From contig NZ_MU078696.1 of assembly GCF_014078525.1 (NCBI RefSeq), forward strand, positions 283,327 through 347,326: DNA of 64,000 bases. Reading direction: 5' to 3'. The translations under genes and the position numbers were made by a program. The notes below the pieces were generated by a model that was given only the letters and a program-made list of their open reading frames with translations, made no database searches and was not told the origin of the DNA. Positions 43,979-52,297 of this stretch are shown here, piece by piece. This stretch comes from Nitrosopumilus sp. b3. Its GTDB lineage: Archaea; Thermoproteota; Nitrososphaeria; Nitrososphaerales; Nitrosopumilaceae. How positions within the stretch are numbered: the first letter of the stretch is position 1; the number at the start of each line of letters is the position of its first letter.

Positions 43979-44341
43979 CTACTTTTTTGATTCAATCAAA
44001 CTGTTTAACTCATTTAGATCAAATGGCTTTGTTAGCAGTCCATACAATCCAGATTTTTTTGCTTTTGCAAATTCCTCATTATTTATGGTATATGCTGATG
44101 TGAATACTATTTTTGCATCAGGATTGTCTTTTTTTATTTTAAAAAACGCATCATAGCCATTCATTACTGGCATCTTCAAGTCCATTAGAACGATATCTGG
44201 GATTGATTCCTTGTATTTTTTGATGGCCTCCTCCCCGTTTTTAGCCGTAATTACGTCATAATTTTCATATTTTAGCATGTATTCTGTGGCCTCTAGGAAC
44301 TGAATATCATCATCTACCAAAAGAATACGGGAATTTACCAA
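43979..44341 (-). CDS. Single-domain response regulator
   Basis: 120-residue receiver: D10-D11 acid pocket, phosphoacceptor D54 (V-L-M-D-L-K-M-P), T/S in F-T-S-A, K in L-T-K-P-F. It lies downstream of the sensor kinase at 44385 in the same direction, 43 bases on, so the two probably form a two-component pair. Confidence 0.93.
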   Translation of the reverse strand: MVNSRILLVDDDIQFLEATEYMLKYENYDVITAKNGEEAIKKYKESIPDIVLMDLKMPVMNGYDAFFKIKKDNPDAKIVFTSAYTINNEEFAKAKKSGLYGLLTKPFDLNELNSLIESKK

Positions 44342-44384
44342 TTTTTTCGCCTTTTTCCATTACTCGTTGATATTATTTGAATGG

Positions 44385-46016
44385 TCATTTTGGTAACTTT
44401 ATTGAGAATTTTACAGGATTGGTATGCGCTGTTATCTCTCCCTTGTGTTGCTCTATGATGTTTTTACAGCTAGAAAGACCAAGACCTGTTCCTTCCAGTT
44501 TGGTTGTGTATAGGGTATCGAAGACACGTTTTAGATCTTTTGATGGGATGTTAGGGCCTGAATTCTCAAACTCTATTGTAACATGAGTTTCAGTTTCATC
44601 AATACTGATATTGATCTTTCCTTTTGCATCTCCAATTGATTGAATTGCATTTAGTATGATATTTACAAATACGATTAGTATTTTTTCGTGATCAATTTTT
44701 ATGGTTGCATCCTTTTTTGGAGTGTCAATTGTAATGTTCTCAGGTACGGTCAGTGTATCAATTGCCTCTTGAATTATTTGATTTAATGAATATAATTTCA
44801 AAATTAGAGGGGTTGTTCTAACATAGTTTAGCACCTCCTCGATTTGGTGAGATATTCTTCTAACTGATAGATTGATTCTGTCAATCTCCCTTGAAATGAT
44901 TCCATTACCGTCCTTGTTTTCTTTTTGAATTATTACTCCGGCATTTTTTATCGTACCTAATGGATTTCGTATATCATGTGCTATGTTTGATGATAATTGT
45001 CCAATCACTGTCAGTTTCTCTTTCTTGAAGCTTTGAGAGCGTTTTACTAGCAATGCTAAAAGCACAACTATTGTAGATAACAACAAAAAGATACTTTGAA
45101 CCTGAGTAACGAAAATTATATCATCAATCTCTTTGTTAATTGATTGTGTTGGCGTAACTACTGCAAATAAAAACTCAATTTTGTCATTAATAATAACTGG
45201 AATCCCTGTACTTATTCTCTCCCCAATATCATCATCTAGAGAAAAAATTGCAGTAGACAGATTACCTTCCAAAATAAGCTGCATGTGTGTATTTAGTATT
45301 GGATCATTGTCATATTCAGGGTCATATCCTAACTGATTCTCTTCAAAATTTTCATTGTTTGGATAAATTAATCGCACATGATTTTCATCAGTTACTGTCA
45401 GAAATTGGGATTCTACATCGTAAATATTCCCATGTCTCTTGAAAAATTCACTTGATGCGAATGTAACTAGCAGTGTCCCTGTTTGCTCTTTTGTCTCCTC
45501 GCTGATTATTGGATATGTAATTGCAATTTCTGGCTCATCAAAGAGAAGGGTGTTGATGGATAAAATTTTAGGATCTGCGGGGAGACTGTTTTTTTCCAAA
45601 TCAATTAGTTCTGATAATCCCTTTACTTTTGCGCCAACAAATGACTCGTGATTTTTGCTTGCTTGGGATAAAACTATGAACTCTTCATCAAGTGCAAGAA
45701 TTTGAGCAGTAGGAGAAATAGAGTTTATTCGCAAAAATGTTTGTGCAATCAATTTACTTGATTCAGCTGTCCCCGTGTCTTTTTGCAATTCATTTGCTTT
45801 TGCCAAATTCTCCAATTCAAAAATTATCAACTCCATTTCTGAGGTGATATTTTTTGCAATTGATTTTGCAATGACTTCCTGAATCTCTATTTGATTTTCA
45901 GTAATTGATGTCTTGATGTTTTGCTCTTCTATGCTGTAAATCTGAATGGTGGCAATTACTAGTGATATGATCACTGCAAAAATTATTGCATACCATGCCC
46001 ATTTTTTTTTATTCAT
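44385..46016 (-). CDS. Membrane sensor histidine kinase
   Basis: 543 residues. Membrane helix at 9-28, an extracellular sensor domain of about 270 residues (Cache-like), a second membrane helix near 305-325, then dimerisation domain with A-H-D-I-R-N-P (His near 344) and the ATPase (N-box I-I-L-N-A-I-Q-S-I, G2 G-T-G-L-G-L-S-S). No HAMP is obvious. Signals to the receiver encoded next. Confidence 0.93.
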   Translation of the reverse strand: MNKKKWAWYAIIFAVIISLVIATIQIYSIEEQNIKTSITENQIEIQEVIAKSIAKNITSEMELIIFELENLAKANELQKDTGTAESSKLIAQTFLRINSISPTAQILALDEEFIVLSQASKNHESFVGAKVKGLSELIDLEKNSLPADPKILSINTLLFDEPEIAITYPIISEETKEQTGTLLVTFASSEFFKRHGNIYDVESQFLTVTDENHVRLIYPNNENFEENQLGYDPEYDNDPILNTHMQLILEGNLSTAIFSLDDDIGERISTGIPVIINDKIEFLFAVVTPTQSINKEIDDIIFVTQVQSIFLLLSTIVVLLALLVKRSQSFKKEKLTVIGQLSSNIAHDIRNPLGTIKNAGVIIQKENKDGNGIISREIDRINLSVRRISHQIEEVLNYVRTTPLILKLYSLNQIIQEAIDTLTVPENITIDTPKKDATIKIDHEKILIVFVNIILNAIQSIGDAKGKINISIDETETHVTIEFENSGPNIPSKDLKRVFDTLYTTKLEGTGLGLSSCKNIIEQHKGEITAHTNPVKFSIKLPK

Positions 46017-46086
46017 GCTTTAGACCCCTTGATTGTTTTTATCAAAACTGATTCGTGTCTGAATTAAAAACTAAAACTAATTAGGT

Positions 46087-46953
46087 TTATGCTGGAGTGT
46101 AGTCTTTTGCCTTGCTGGCAACTGATCTTGCTTGTGCATCTGCTTTTTGCAAGATTTGCTCCTTTGTCTCATCTGTCATGAATCCTGACTCTACTGATAG
46201 TGAGCGGGCATATTGTGATGCTTTGCTGAGAATCTGTGAGATGTTTTCTGGGGTTATGTATGCCGCCTCTATTGATAGTGAAACTGCTTCTTGATGTGCT
46301 TGTCCAAATTCTGCTCTAATCTTCTCGACATCAATTACCATCTCGTCTGCTGCATACGTGCTGCCTTCTTCAAGTGCTGTGAATAATGAAATTCCTGCCT
46401 CTACTGGTTTGATGTCTAGTTTACCTAAAATTGATGCTAGTTTTTCATTGATGGCTTCTCCTTTGAGAACTGGTGTGCTGTCTTTTGCAATCCAAATTGT
46501 TCCTTGATCAATCTTTGTTGGAATTCCAGCTTCCTTGAATTCTGTTAGCATTGGACCTGGTGCAATTCCTGTGTTCTTTGCTGGTACCACAATATCGATA
46601 CTTGCAATGTCGCCTCCTCTTGCTGCCATCATTACTTTGTTTTTAGCTAAAAGAACATTGAGCTTGAATGGTGACATGTTTGTAAATAAGAACATGCATT
46701 GACCTTCAAGCTGGTCTGCAATTTCTTTGATTCCTGGAATGTCAAGTGAATTGAGTGCTTTTTGTGCAACCTTGTCTTTGATTGCAACAAACTCTACTTC
46801 ATCTTTGAGAACTTTTCTTAATGGTAAAATCTGTGTAGAACGAACTTTGTTTAATTTGATTACTGATACTACTTTGTATTTTTTTGGCAACTCTTGTAAT
46901 TGCTGATACATCTGAGTTTTTCTTTTAGGATAGGTGGTTCTATTTTCATGCAA
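46087..46953 (-). CDS. rpl10: Ribosomal protein L10 (P0, stalk base)
   Basis: 288 residues: the L10 RNA-binding domain (Y-Q-Q-L-Q-E-L, L-F-T-N-M-S-P-F near 92), an archaeal insertion, and a helical tail that carries L12 dimers (repeated A-x-x-Y-[AT]-x-x-N-I motifs). The acidic tip F-G found on L12 is absent. Starts eight bases before the end of rpl1, an operon. Confidence 0.95.
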   Translation of the reverse strand: MHENRTTYPKRKTQMYQQLQELPKKYKVVSVIKLNKVRSTQILPLRKVLKDEVEFVAIKDKVAQKALNSLDIPGIKEIADQLEGQCMFLFTNMSPFKLNVLLAKNKVMMAARGGDIASIDIVVPAKNTGIAPGPMLTEFKEAGIPTKIDQGTIWIAKDSTPVLKGEAINEKLASILGKLDIKPVEAGISLFTALEEGSTYAADEMVIDVEKIRAEFGQAHQEAVSLSIEAAYITPENISQILSKASQYARSLSVESGFMTDETKEQILQKADAQARSVASKAKDYTPA

Positions 46954-47617
46954 ATTTCTTTCTAACCTCTTGTACTTGTTTTACTGGCTTTCCCATTGTA
47001 GTTTTAATCATAATTCTTTTCATATTCTTCTCACCGTTTGGCAATTTCTTCTCTATTGCATTAAGGACAGCATGTGCGTTAATTGCTAAATCTGCATCCT
47101 CCATAGTTTCATCTCCAATTTTACATGAAACAGATAGTGATGCTCTTGTTCTAACTTTAATCGATGATCTAAATCTTGACAAAAATGAATCAATTGGTGC
47201 ATCAAAAGGAACTGGTGTTGGCATCTTTCCTCTAGGACCTAATAGTTGACCCAATGTTTTACCTACTGTTGGCATTACTTTGGTATCTGCCAAAAAGAAA
47301 TCATATTTGTTAATGAATTTTCTGGACTCTCTTTTGTTTGTTCCAAATCTGTTTAATTCTTCGGTTCCAATTACAGAATCGGCCTTTGCCTCTTTTGCTT
47401 TCTGGCCCATCTCACCTGTTGCCATGACGCAAACAGTTGCTGGTGAACTGGTCTTTGGAAGCTGAACTACTTCATTTAATGCAAATCCTTTCTTCACATC
47501 AATATCTTTGAAATTTACAATTAGCTCAATTGACTGCGTAAACTTTTTCTTTTTTGTGGCAGCCTTTGCCTCTTTGATCATATCTACTAGCTGAGACTCT
47601 GTAATCATTACGAACAT
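46946..47617 (-). CDS. rpl1: Ribosomal protein L1
   Basis: 223 residues from ATG 47617, placed by a TATA-like GATTTTAAG about 27 bases upstream; a TTG two codons earlier and an ATG three codons later are alternatives. L1 features: K-K-F-T-Q-S-I-E-L-I-V-N, G-P-R-G-K-M-P-T-P and R-T-R-A-S-L-S-V. Forms the L1 stalk and may bind its own mRNA, as in other archaea. Operon with rpl10. Confidence 0.96.
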   Translation of the reverse strand: MFVMITESQLVDMIKEAKAATKKKKFTQSIELIVNFKDIDVKKGFALNEVVQLPKTSSPATVCVMATGEMGQKAKEAKADSVIGTEELNRFGTNKRESRKFINKYDFFLADTKVMPTVGKTLGQLLGPRGKMPTPVPFDAPIDSFLSRFRSSIKVRTRASLSVSCKIGDETMEDADLAINAHAVLNAIEKKLPNGEKNMKRIMIKTTMGKPVKQVQEVRKKFA

Positions 47618-47774
47618 TTTCAAAAAAGCCTACTTAAAATCGTTTAGGGATTGAGGTTTATTGATATCGGAATTTTTAGAAAAATTACAGATTTTCAATT
47701 AAATCTTGTAAATCTAGCCAAATTATTTGTAAAAACCTACATATATTAAATCAGAAAATCTTTTTTCGAATACG

Positions 47775-48236
47775 TTGCATCGTTTTGACGACCTAGATAT
47801 GAAATTGCTATTTGAATTGACCAAGGATGGATCAATTTCTGTACCTACATTATCTAAAAAACTCGGAATCAATGCCTCAGTGCTCTATAGCAGAATTAAG
47901 CGACTGATGAAGAAAAAACTAATCAAAAAATTCACAGTAGAGATAGATGATTCTCTTTTGGGAATCGGTGTAAAGGCATCAGTTGGAATTAATCGAGATC
48001 CAAAACTCAAAGACGATATACACAAAACATTCATGAATATCCCTGAAGTCGTATCTATCTCAGAAGTCACTGGCAGATTCGATATCATCATCAAAGTTTA
48101 TGCAAAAAATCTTGAGGCTCTTCATAGTATCGTTATTGAAAAGATAGGTAAAGTTCCAGGCGTTCAAAACTCTGAAACCTTTGTGGAACTACAAAAAACC
48201 GACAAGGATCCGGTATATCTTACTGAAACAGTTTAG
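47775..48236 (+). CDS. Lrp/AsnC-family transcription regulator
   Basis: 153 residues: winged helix-turn-helix (D-G-S-I-S-V-P-T-L-S-K-K-L-G-I) then the RAM ligand domain (V-S-I-S-E-V-T-G-R-F-D-I-I-I-K-V). The start is TTG, with TATA CATATATTAAA 27 bases upstream. Likely an octameric amino-acid-responsive regulator; targets unknown. Confidence 0.92.
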   Translation: MHRFDDLDMKLLFELTKDGSISVPTLSKKLGINASVLYSRIKRLMKKKLIKKFTVEIDDSLLGIGVKASVGINRDPKLKDDIHKTFMNIPEVVSISEVTGRFDIIIKVYAKNLEALHSIVIEKIGKVPGVQNSETFVELQKTDKDPVYLTETV

Positions 48237-48285
48237 CTTTTTATTTTCTAGATACTAATTAAAAAAATTCATCTTTAGTTCCAAA

Positions 48286-48300
48286 AAGGCATACCGCAAT
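48286..48300 (+). promoter_or_regulatory. AAGGCATACCG promoter element, copy 3
   Basis: AAGGCATACCGCAAT, followed 14-18 bases on by TATA CATATAATA (48315-48323) and the micropeptide ATG at 48342. Same order and spacing as before 43067. Confidence 0.6.
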
Positions 48301-48341
48301 TCAATAATCAATCCCATATAATACTCGACTCAAAAGATTGC

Positions 48342-48500
48342 ATGTCGACCATATTGATTCACAAGCAATCTGAAACAAATCAGATTCAGACTATGAAAAT
48401 AAAACACACCAAAGTACCTGCAGTTGAGAATGCCAAAAAATTCTGCTGTGAAGATGTTGCAGGCCTATCTTGGATTCTGCTGGATGAGGAGGATTACTAA
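48342..48500 (+). CDS. GLxW micropeptide, copy 3 of 3
   Basis: 52 residues ending C-E-D-V-A-G-L-S-W-I-L-L-D-E-E-D-Y, matching the copy at 42900. Promoter with the AAGGCATACCG element and TATA 27 bases before ATG. Its TAA is followed at once by the ATG of the next gene (TAA|ATG), so it is co-translated with a member of the possible DUF6659 family. Function unknown. Confidence 0.7.
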   Translation: MSTILIHKQSETNQIQTMKIKHTKVPAVENAKKFCCEDVAGLSWILLDEEDY

Positions 48501-48902
48501 ATGGAAATAAAGCAAATGTGTCTGTATGATGAAATCTGTAAAAATATGTGTGAAATACCTGGAATTAATTTTGCAGTGATGATTAATAATCGTGGACGAA
48601 AGGTTTCTGAATGCAAATCGCAGACATTTCCTTTGGAGACAGATGCAAAAAAACTAGAGATGCTCTTTATGGAGACTACCCTTGACATGTCAATGAGAAA
48701 AGAATTTGACAATTCATTTGGGAAGATATCTGCTATTGTTTCATTTAGGGAAAACACTACAATGATTACAATTCCATCTGGAGATGATCTAATGCTATTA
48801 TCCGTACAGCCTGAATTTAACCCCTATCCGATAATTCAAACTGCATACAGGTTTCTTGCAACTAAAGACACATCACCATTAAAAATTCTACAGGTGGCAT
48901 AA
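48501..48902 (+). CDS. Conserved ~120-residue protein, copy 3 of 3 (possibly DUF6659)
   Basis: 133 residues. Elements shared with 6209 and 34900: I-N-F-A-V-M-I-N-N-R-G-R-K near 23-35, F-D-N-S-F-G-K-I near 70, R-E-N-T-T-M-I-T-I-P near 84 and L-M-L-L-S near 97. Four extra Cys in the N-terminal helix (C-L-Y-D-E-I-C-K-N-M-C). Operon with the micropeptide before and a zinc protein after. Confidence 0.7.
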   Translation: MEIKQMCLYDEICKNMCEIPGINFAVMINNRGRKVSECKSQTFPLETDAKKLEMLFMETTLDMSMRKEFDNSFGKISAIVSFRENTTMITIPSGDDLMLLSVQPEFNPYPIIQTAYRFLATKDTSPLKILQVA

Positions 48903-48927
48903 CTGCCTTATAGTTTGAGGTGTAGCG

Positions 48928-49143
48928 TTGCCTGATGAGTCATGCAGGAAATGTGGGGGATTGCTCTTTGAATATTCCTTGTGCGGTAAATGCAAAGCTC
49001 CTACACGATTTATCTGTAGAATTTGTGGAATGCTCACCGATGAACGCTTTCATGTATCTGTCTGCTTTAAGGTAACAGAGCATGATAAGAAGATAACTTC
49101 ATTTCAATTCCCTGAAACATGTCCAAACCCAATAAGCAATTAG
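48928..49143 (+). CDS. Mini zinc protein, CxxCG family, copy 2 of 3
   Basis: 71 residues with C-R-K-C-G-G, C-G-K-C, C-R-I-C-G and T-D-E-R-F-H-x-x-x-C: the same plan as 20494 and 53721. TTG start (P-D-E-S-C). It lies 25 bases after the 133-residue gene, so it joins the same transcript. Confidence 0.68.
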   Translation: MPDESCRKCGGLLFEYSLCGKCKAPTRFICRICGMLTDERFHVSVCFKVTEHDKKITSFQFPETCPNPISN

Positions 49144-49157
49144 TTTGGATTTTTATT

Positions 49158-50837
49158 TTAAATTTCATAATTGCTGTCATTTAACAAAACATGATTTCTT
49201 GAATAATCCACATCAATTGCAATAATTACTGGCTTGTCTTTGATTTGTTTTGCCTCCTCCATAGTCTTTGAAAATTCTTTTGTTGATTTTACTACAAACC
49301 CTACTGCTCCAAAGCTCTCAGCCAATTTGATAAAATCAGGATTGGTAAACTTTGTAAAGACACTTTTGCCAAATTCGTTTTTTTGCTTCATTGAAATCAT
49401 TCCCAAGTCCAGATCACACCAGACTACTGTAATGAATCCCAATTTTAGACGGACTGCCGTCTCAAGTTCTTGAATGTTCATTAAAAATCCCGCATCCCCA
49501 CACATAGCTACTATGTTTTTCTCAGGATAGACAATCTTTGCTGCAATTGCACCTGGAAATGCAAATCCCATTGAGCAAAATCCGTTTGGGATGATGCATG
49601 TATTTGGTTGATATGTTTTGTAAATTTTAGAAATCCAAAGCTTGTGGGCACCAACGTCTGATAGTACGATATCATCTTCGCCCAAAGCATTTCGAACATC
49701 AATTACTAATTTTTCAGGCTTTATTGGAAATGACTCATCATCATTAAATGAATCTCGTCTTTCATCTACTTCTTTCATAATTTTTTTAAATAATTCTGGA
49801 ATCTCTTTAATTGGAAATACGTCTAATTCTGGATGTGTTTTTTTCTGCTGTTCTAATTCGTCGAGAATTGCATCAATTGCATATTCGATATCTGAAACTA
49901 TTTCCACTTCTGGTCTGTAATAGGTGTAGACTTCAGATGGTGTGAAATCAATGTGGATTATTTTTTTATCTAATTTTTTATTCCAATTTTTAGGACTGTA
50001 TTCTACCAGATCAACTCCTACCGCAATTACAACATCAGCTGATTCTATTGCAAGCAAAGCATGATCTGCATCTTTGATGCCTATTGTATGAAGATGGAGT
50101 GGAGAATCATCTGAGACAACTCCTTTTCCCATAAATGTATTCATCGCTATGATTCCTGTTTTCTCTACTAATTTTCTGATGTGTTGACTTGCATTCTCTC
50201 TAACACAACCGTTTCCTAGAAAAATTACTGGATGTTTTGCTTCAAGAATAATTTTGGCAGCTTGTTTTATCAATTCCTCATTTGCCCCTGATCTAAAGAC
50301 AGGCTGAGGATTTATTGGGGGTATGTCTGCTTCTTTTTTTGCAATGTCCTGGGGCAATTCAATGTGTACAGCACCAGGCTTTTCCTCGAGTGCAATTTTG
50401 AATGCCCTTCTTACAATTTCTGGAATATTTTGTGGATTGCGTATTGACCAATTCCATTTTGTAATTGGTTTGAACATTGTTATTGCATCCATGTTTTGAT
50501 GAGATTCCTTGTGTAAGAGATGTGAATCTGTCTGACCAGTAATGGCAAGTAGTCGGGATCTGTCCATGTTTGCATTTGCAACTCCAGTTACCAGGTTTGT
50601 TGCACCAGGCCCTAGGGTAGCAAGGCATACGCCAACTTTGCCTGTTAACCTTCCGTAGACATCTGCCATAAAGGCTGCCCCCTGTTCATGACGAGTCAAA
50701 ATGAATTTTATTTTAGATTGAGATAATGACATTACAAAATCTGCATTTTCTTCTCCTGGTATTCCAAAAATGTACTCGACACCTTCATTTTCAAGACATT
50801 TTACAAATAAATCGGATGCTTTCAAGCTGTTAATCAA
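49158..50837 (-). CDS. Acetolactate-synthase-like TPP enzyme
   Basis: 559 residues with all three ThDP-enzyme domains: N-terminal G-I-P-G-E-E-N (catalytic Glu near 29), H-E-Q-G-A-A-F, G-P-G-A-T-N; the middle domain; and the ThDP-binding part G-D-A-G-F..., where the usual G-D-G...N-N reads G-D-A...W-C-D. Overall closest to catabolic acetolactate synthase (AlsS) or related decarboxylases. No regulatory subunit is adjacent, so a role in branched-chain amino acid synthesis is uncertain. Confidence 0.87.
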   Translation of the reverse strand: MINSLKASDLFVKCLENEGVEYIFGIPGEENADFVMSLSQSKIKFILTRHEQGAAFMADVYGRLTGKVGVCLATLGPGATNLVTGVANANMDRSRLLAITGQTDSHLLHKESHQNMDAITMFKPITKWNWSIRNPQNIPEIVRRAFKIALEEKPGAVHIELPQDIAKKEADIPPINPQPVFRSGANEELIKQAAKIILEAKHPVIFLGNGCVRENASQHIRKLVEKTGIIAMNTFMGKGVVSDDSPLHLHTIGIKDADHALLAIESADVVIAVGVDLVEYSPKNWNKKLDKKIIHIDFTPSEVYTYYRPEVEIVSDIEYAIDAILDELEQQKKTHPELDVFPIKEIPELFKKIMKEVDERRDSFNDDESFPIKPEKLVIDVRNALGEDDIVLSDVGAHKLWISKIYKTYQPNTCIIPNGFCSMGFAFPGAIAAKIVYPEKNIVAMCGDAGFLMNIQELETAVRLKLGFITVVWCDLDLGMISMKQKNEFGKSVFTKFTNPDFIKLAESFGAVGFVVKSTKEFSKTMEEAKQIKDKPVIIAIDVDYSRNHVLLNDSNYEI

Positions 50838-50939
50838 TTTCCAAATTCTAGATAATAAACAATTCTCTTATTGCAAATCCAATTTATGTGAAAAAATAAT
50901 TATGTAAACTCAATGATGAAAATACTGTTTTGATTTTCT

Positions 50940-51323
50940 TTAATCTGATGATGAAATTTTTAGTTCTAGCTCATTTTCAAGAATATGTAAAAGTGTAATT
51001 ATTTCATATGGCTTGTGGATAACTGCTGATGGTTTTAATTTTTCCATTAATTGCTCGGTTTCCTCTGAGGTATCTGCTGTAACCATTACAACTTTGGATG
51101 ATGGATTTATCTTTCGGATTTGCTCTAATGCATAAACCCCGTCAACTTCAGGCATCATTACATCCAAAAACACTACATCGGGATTAAATGCTTCAAAAGA
51201 TGCTACTGCCTCTTTTCCATTAGTTACTTTGTCTAAAACAGAAATTCCGTTTATTTCAAGTAATTCTGAGAATAATTTTAAATTAATTGGATCGTCTTCT
51301 GCAATTATACAACTTATACTCAT
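50940..51323 (-). CDS. Single-domain response regulator
   Basis: 127-residue receiver with E9-D10-D11 pocket, phosphoacceptor D54 (V-F-L-D-V-M-M-P), T in V-T-A-D and K in I-H-K-P-Y. It diverges from the PhnD-like/kinase pair at 51376-53674, and is the likely partner of that kinase. Confidence 0.92.
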   Translation of the reverse strand: MSISCIIAEDDPINLKLFSELLEINGISVLDKVTNGKEAVASFEAFNPDVVFLDVMMPEVDGVYALEQIRKINPSSKVVMVTADTSEETEQLMEKLKPSAVIHKPYEIITLLHILENELELKISSSD

Positions 51324-51375
51324 ACGACAAGTACCGACAGCTATTTTTAATATCTTATGAGTTTAGCAGTAAAAG

Positions 51376-52296
51376 TTGAAACTTTACATAATTTTGGGAA
51401 TAATTGGTATTGTAATTGTGTCAGGAATGATTGGATATCAGTCATTATATTCAGATAATAATGCTGTTGAAAATAACGATACTGAAAATATCAGTACTGT
51501 AGGTTCAGATTATGAATTTTTTACAATTGGTACAATCCATAGGGATTCTGCAAAGATGGTGAAAAGATATCAGCCATTAGCTGATTATATTGCAGAGAAA
51601 ATTAGTGATGAAAATAAAGTGTTCATGGGTAAAGTGTCAATACTTCCAAACCCAGAAAAAATGATTGAATCAATAAACAATCATGAGATGGATCTGTATT
51701 TTGATAGTCCTTTAATTGGAATAAAAATCATGCAGGATGCCGACATTGAGCCTTTTCTTTTATCCTGGAAGGAGGGGCATCGTGAATATCATACAGTGTT
51801 CATAACACCAATTGACTCTGAAATCACATTTGATAATCTATTCAATAAAACATTGGTTTTTGAGGATATGGAATCCACATCAGGGTATTTTTTACCTGTA
51901 ATTCATCTTCAGAATGCTGGATACAGTATTGATCTTGATGGAACTGATGATTTTTCGTTTGTCTTTAGTAAAGATGATGAGAATACTCCGATTTGGATTC
52001 TTGAGGGAAGAGGTGATGTGGGGACTACATCAAATTTAGATTTTGAAGACATTCCAACGAACATCAAAGAAAGAGTAAAAATAATTGAATCAACTAAATC
52101 ACTTCCAAGACAAATGGTGTTTGTTGGCAACCATGTGGAACAAAAGGATGCACTCAAAGAGATTCTTTTAGATATGGATAATCATCCCAGTACACTGGAA
52201 ATTCTTGGTAAAATATCTGACACTTCAAAGTTTTCAGAAATAAATTGGGATGAAGATTTTAAAATTTCAGAAAAATTAATGGAATTATTAGAGTAA
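51376..52296 (+). CDS. PhnD-like periplasmic binding protein, sensor input
   Basis: 306 residues. Membrane anchor at 4-20, then a phosphate/phosphonate-type binding fold: Y-Q-P-L-A-D-Y-I near 66, M-D-L-Y-F-D-S-P near 105, F-E-D-M-E-S-T-S-G-Y near 157, G-D-V-G-T near 216. Relatives bind phosphonates, phosphite or other oxyanions. TTG start. It is one base from the kinase gene and no transporter is near, which suggests sensing, not uptake. Confidence 0.8.
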   Translation: MKLYIILGIIGIVIVSGMIGYQSLYSDNNAVENNDTENISTVGSDYEFFTIGTIHRDSAKMVKRYQPLADYIAEKISDENKVFMGKVSILPNPEKMIESINNHEMDLYFDSPLIGIKIMQDADIEPFLLSWKEGHREYHTVFITPIDSEITFDNLFNKTLVFEDMESTSGYFLPVIHLQNAGYSIDLDGTDDFSFVFSKDDENTPIWILEGRGDVGTTSNLDFEDIPTNIKERVKIIESTKSLPRQMVFVGNHVEQKDALKEILLDMDNHPSTLEILGKISDTSKFSEINWDEDFKISEKLMELLE

Positions 52297-52297
52297 G

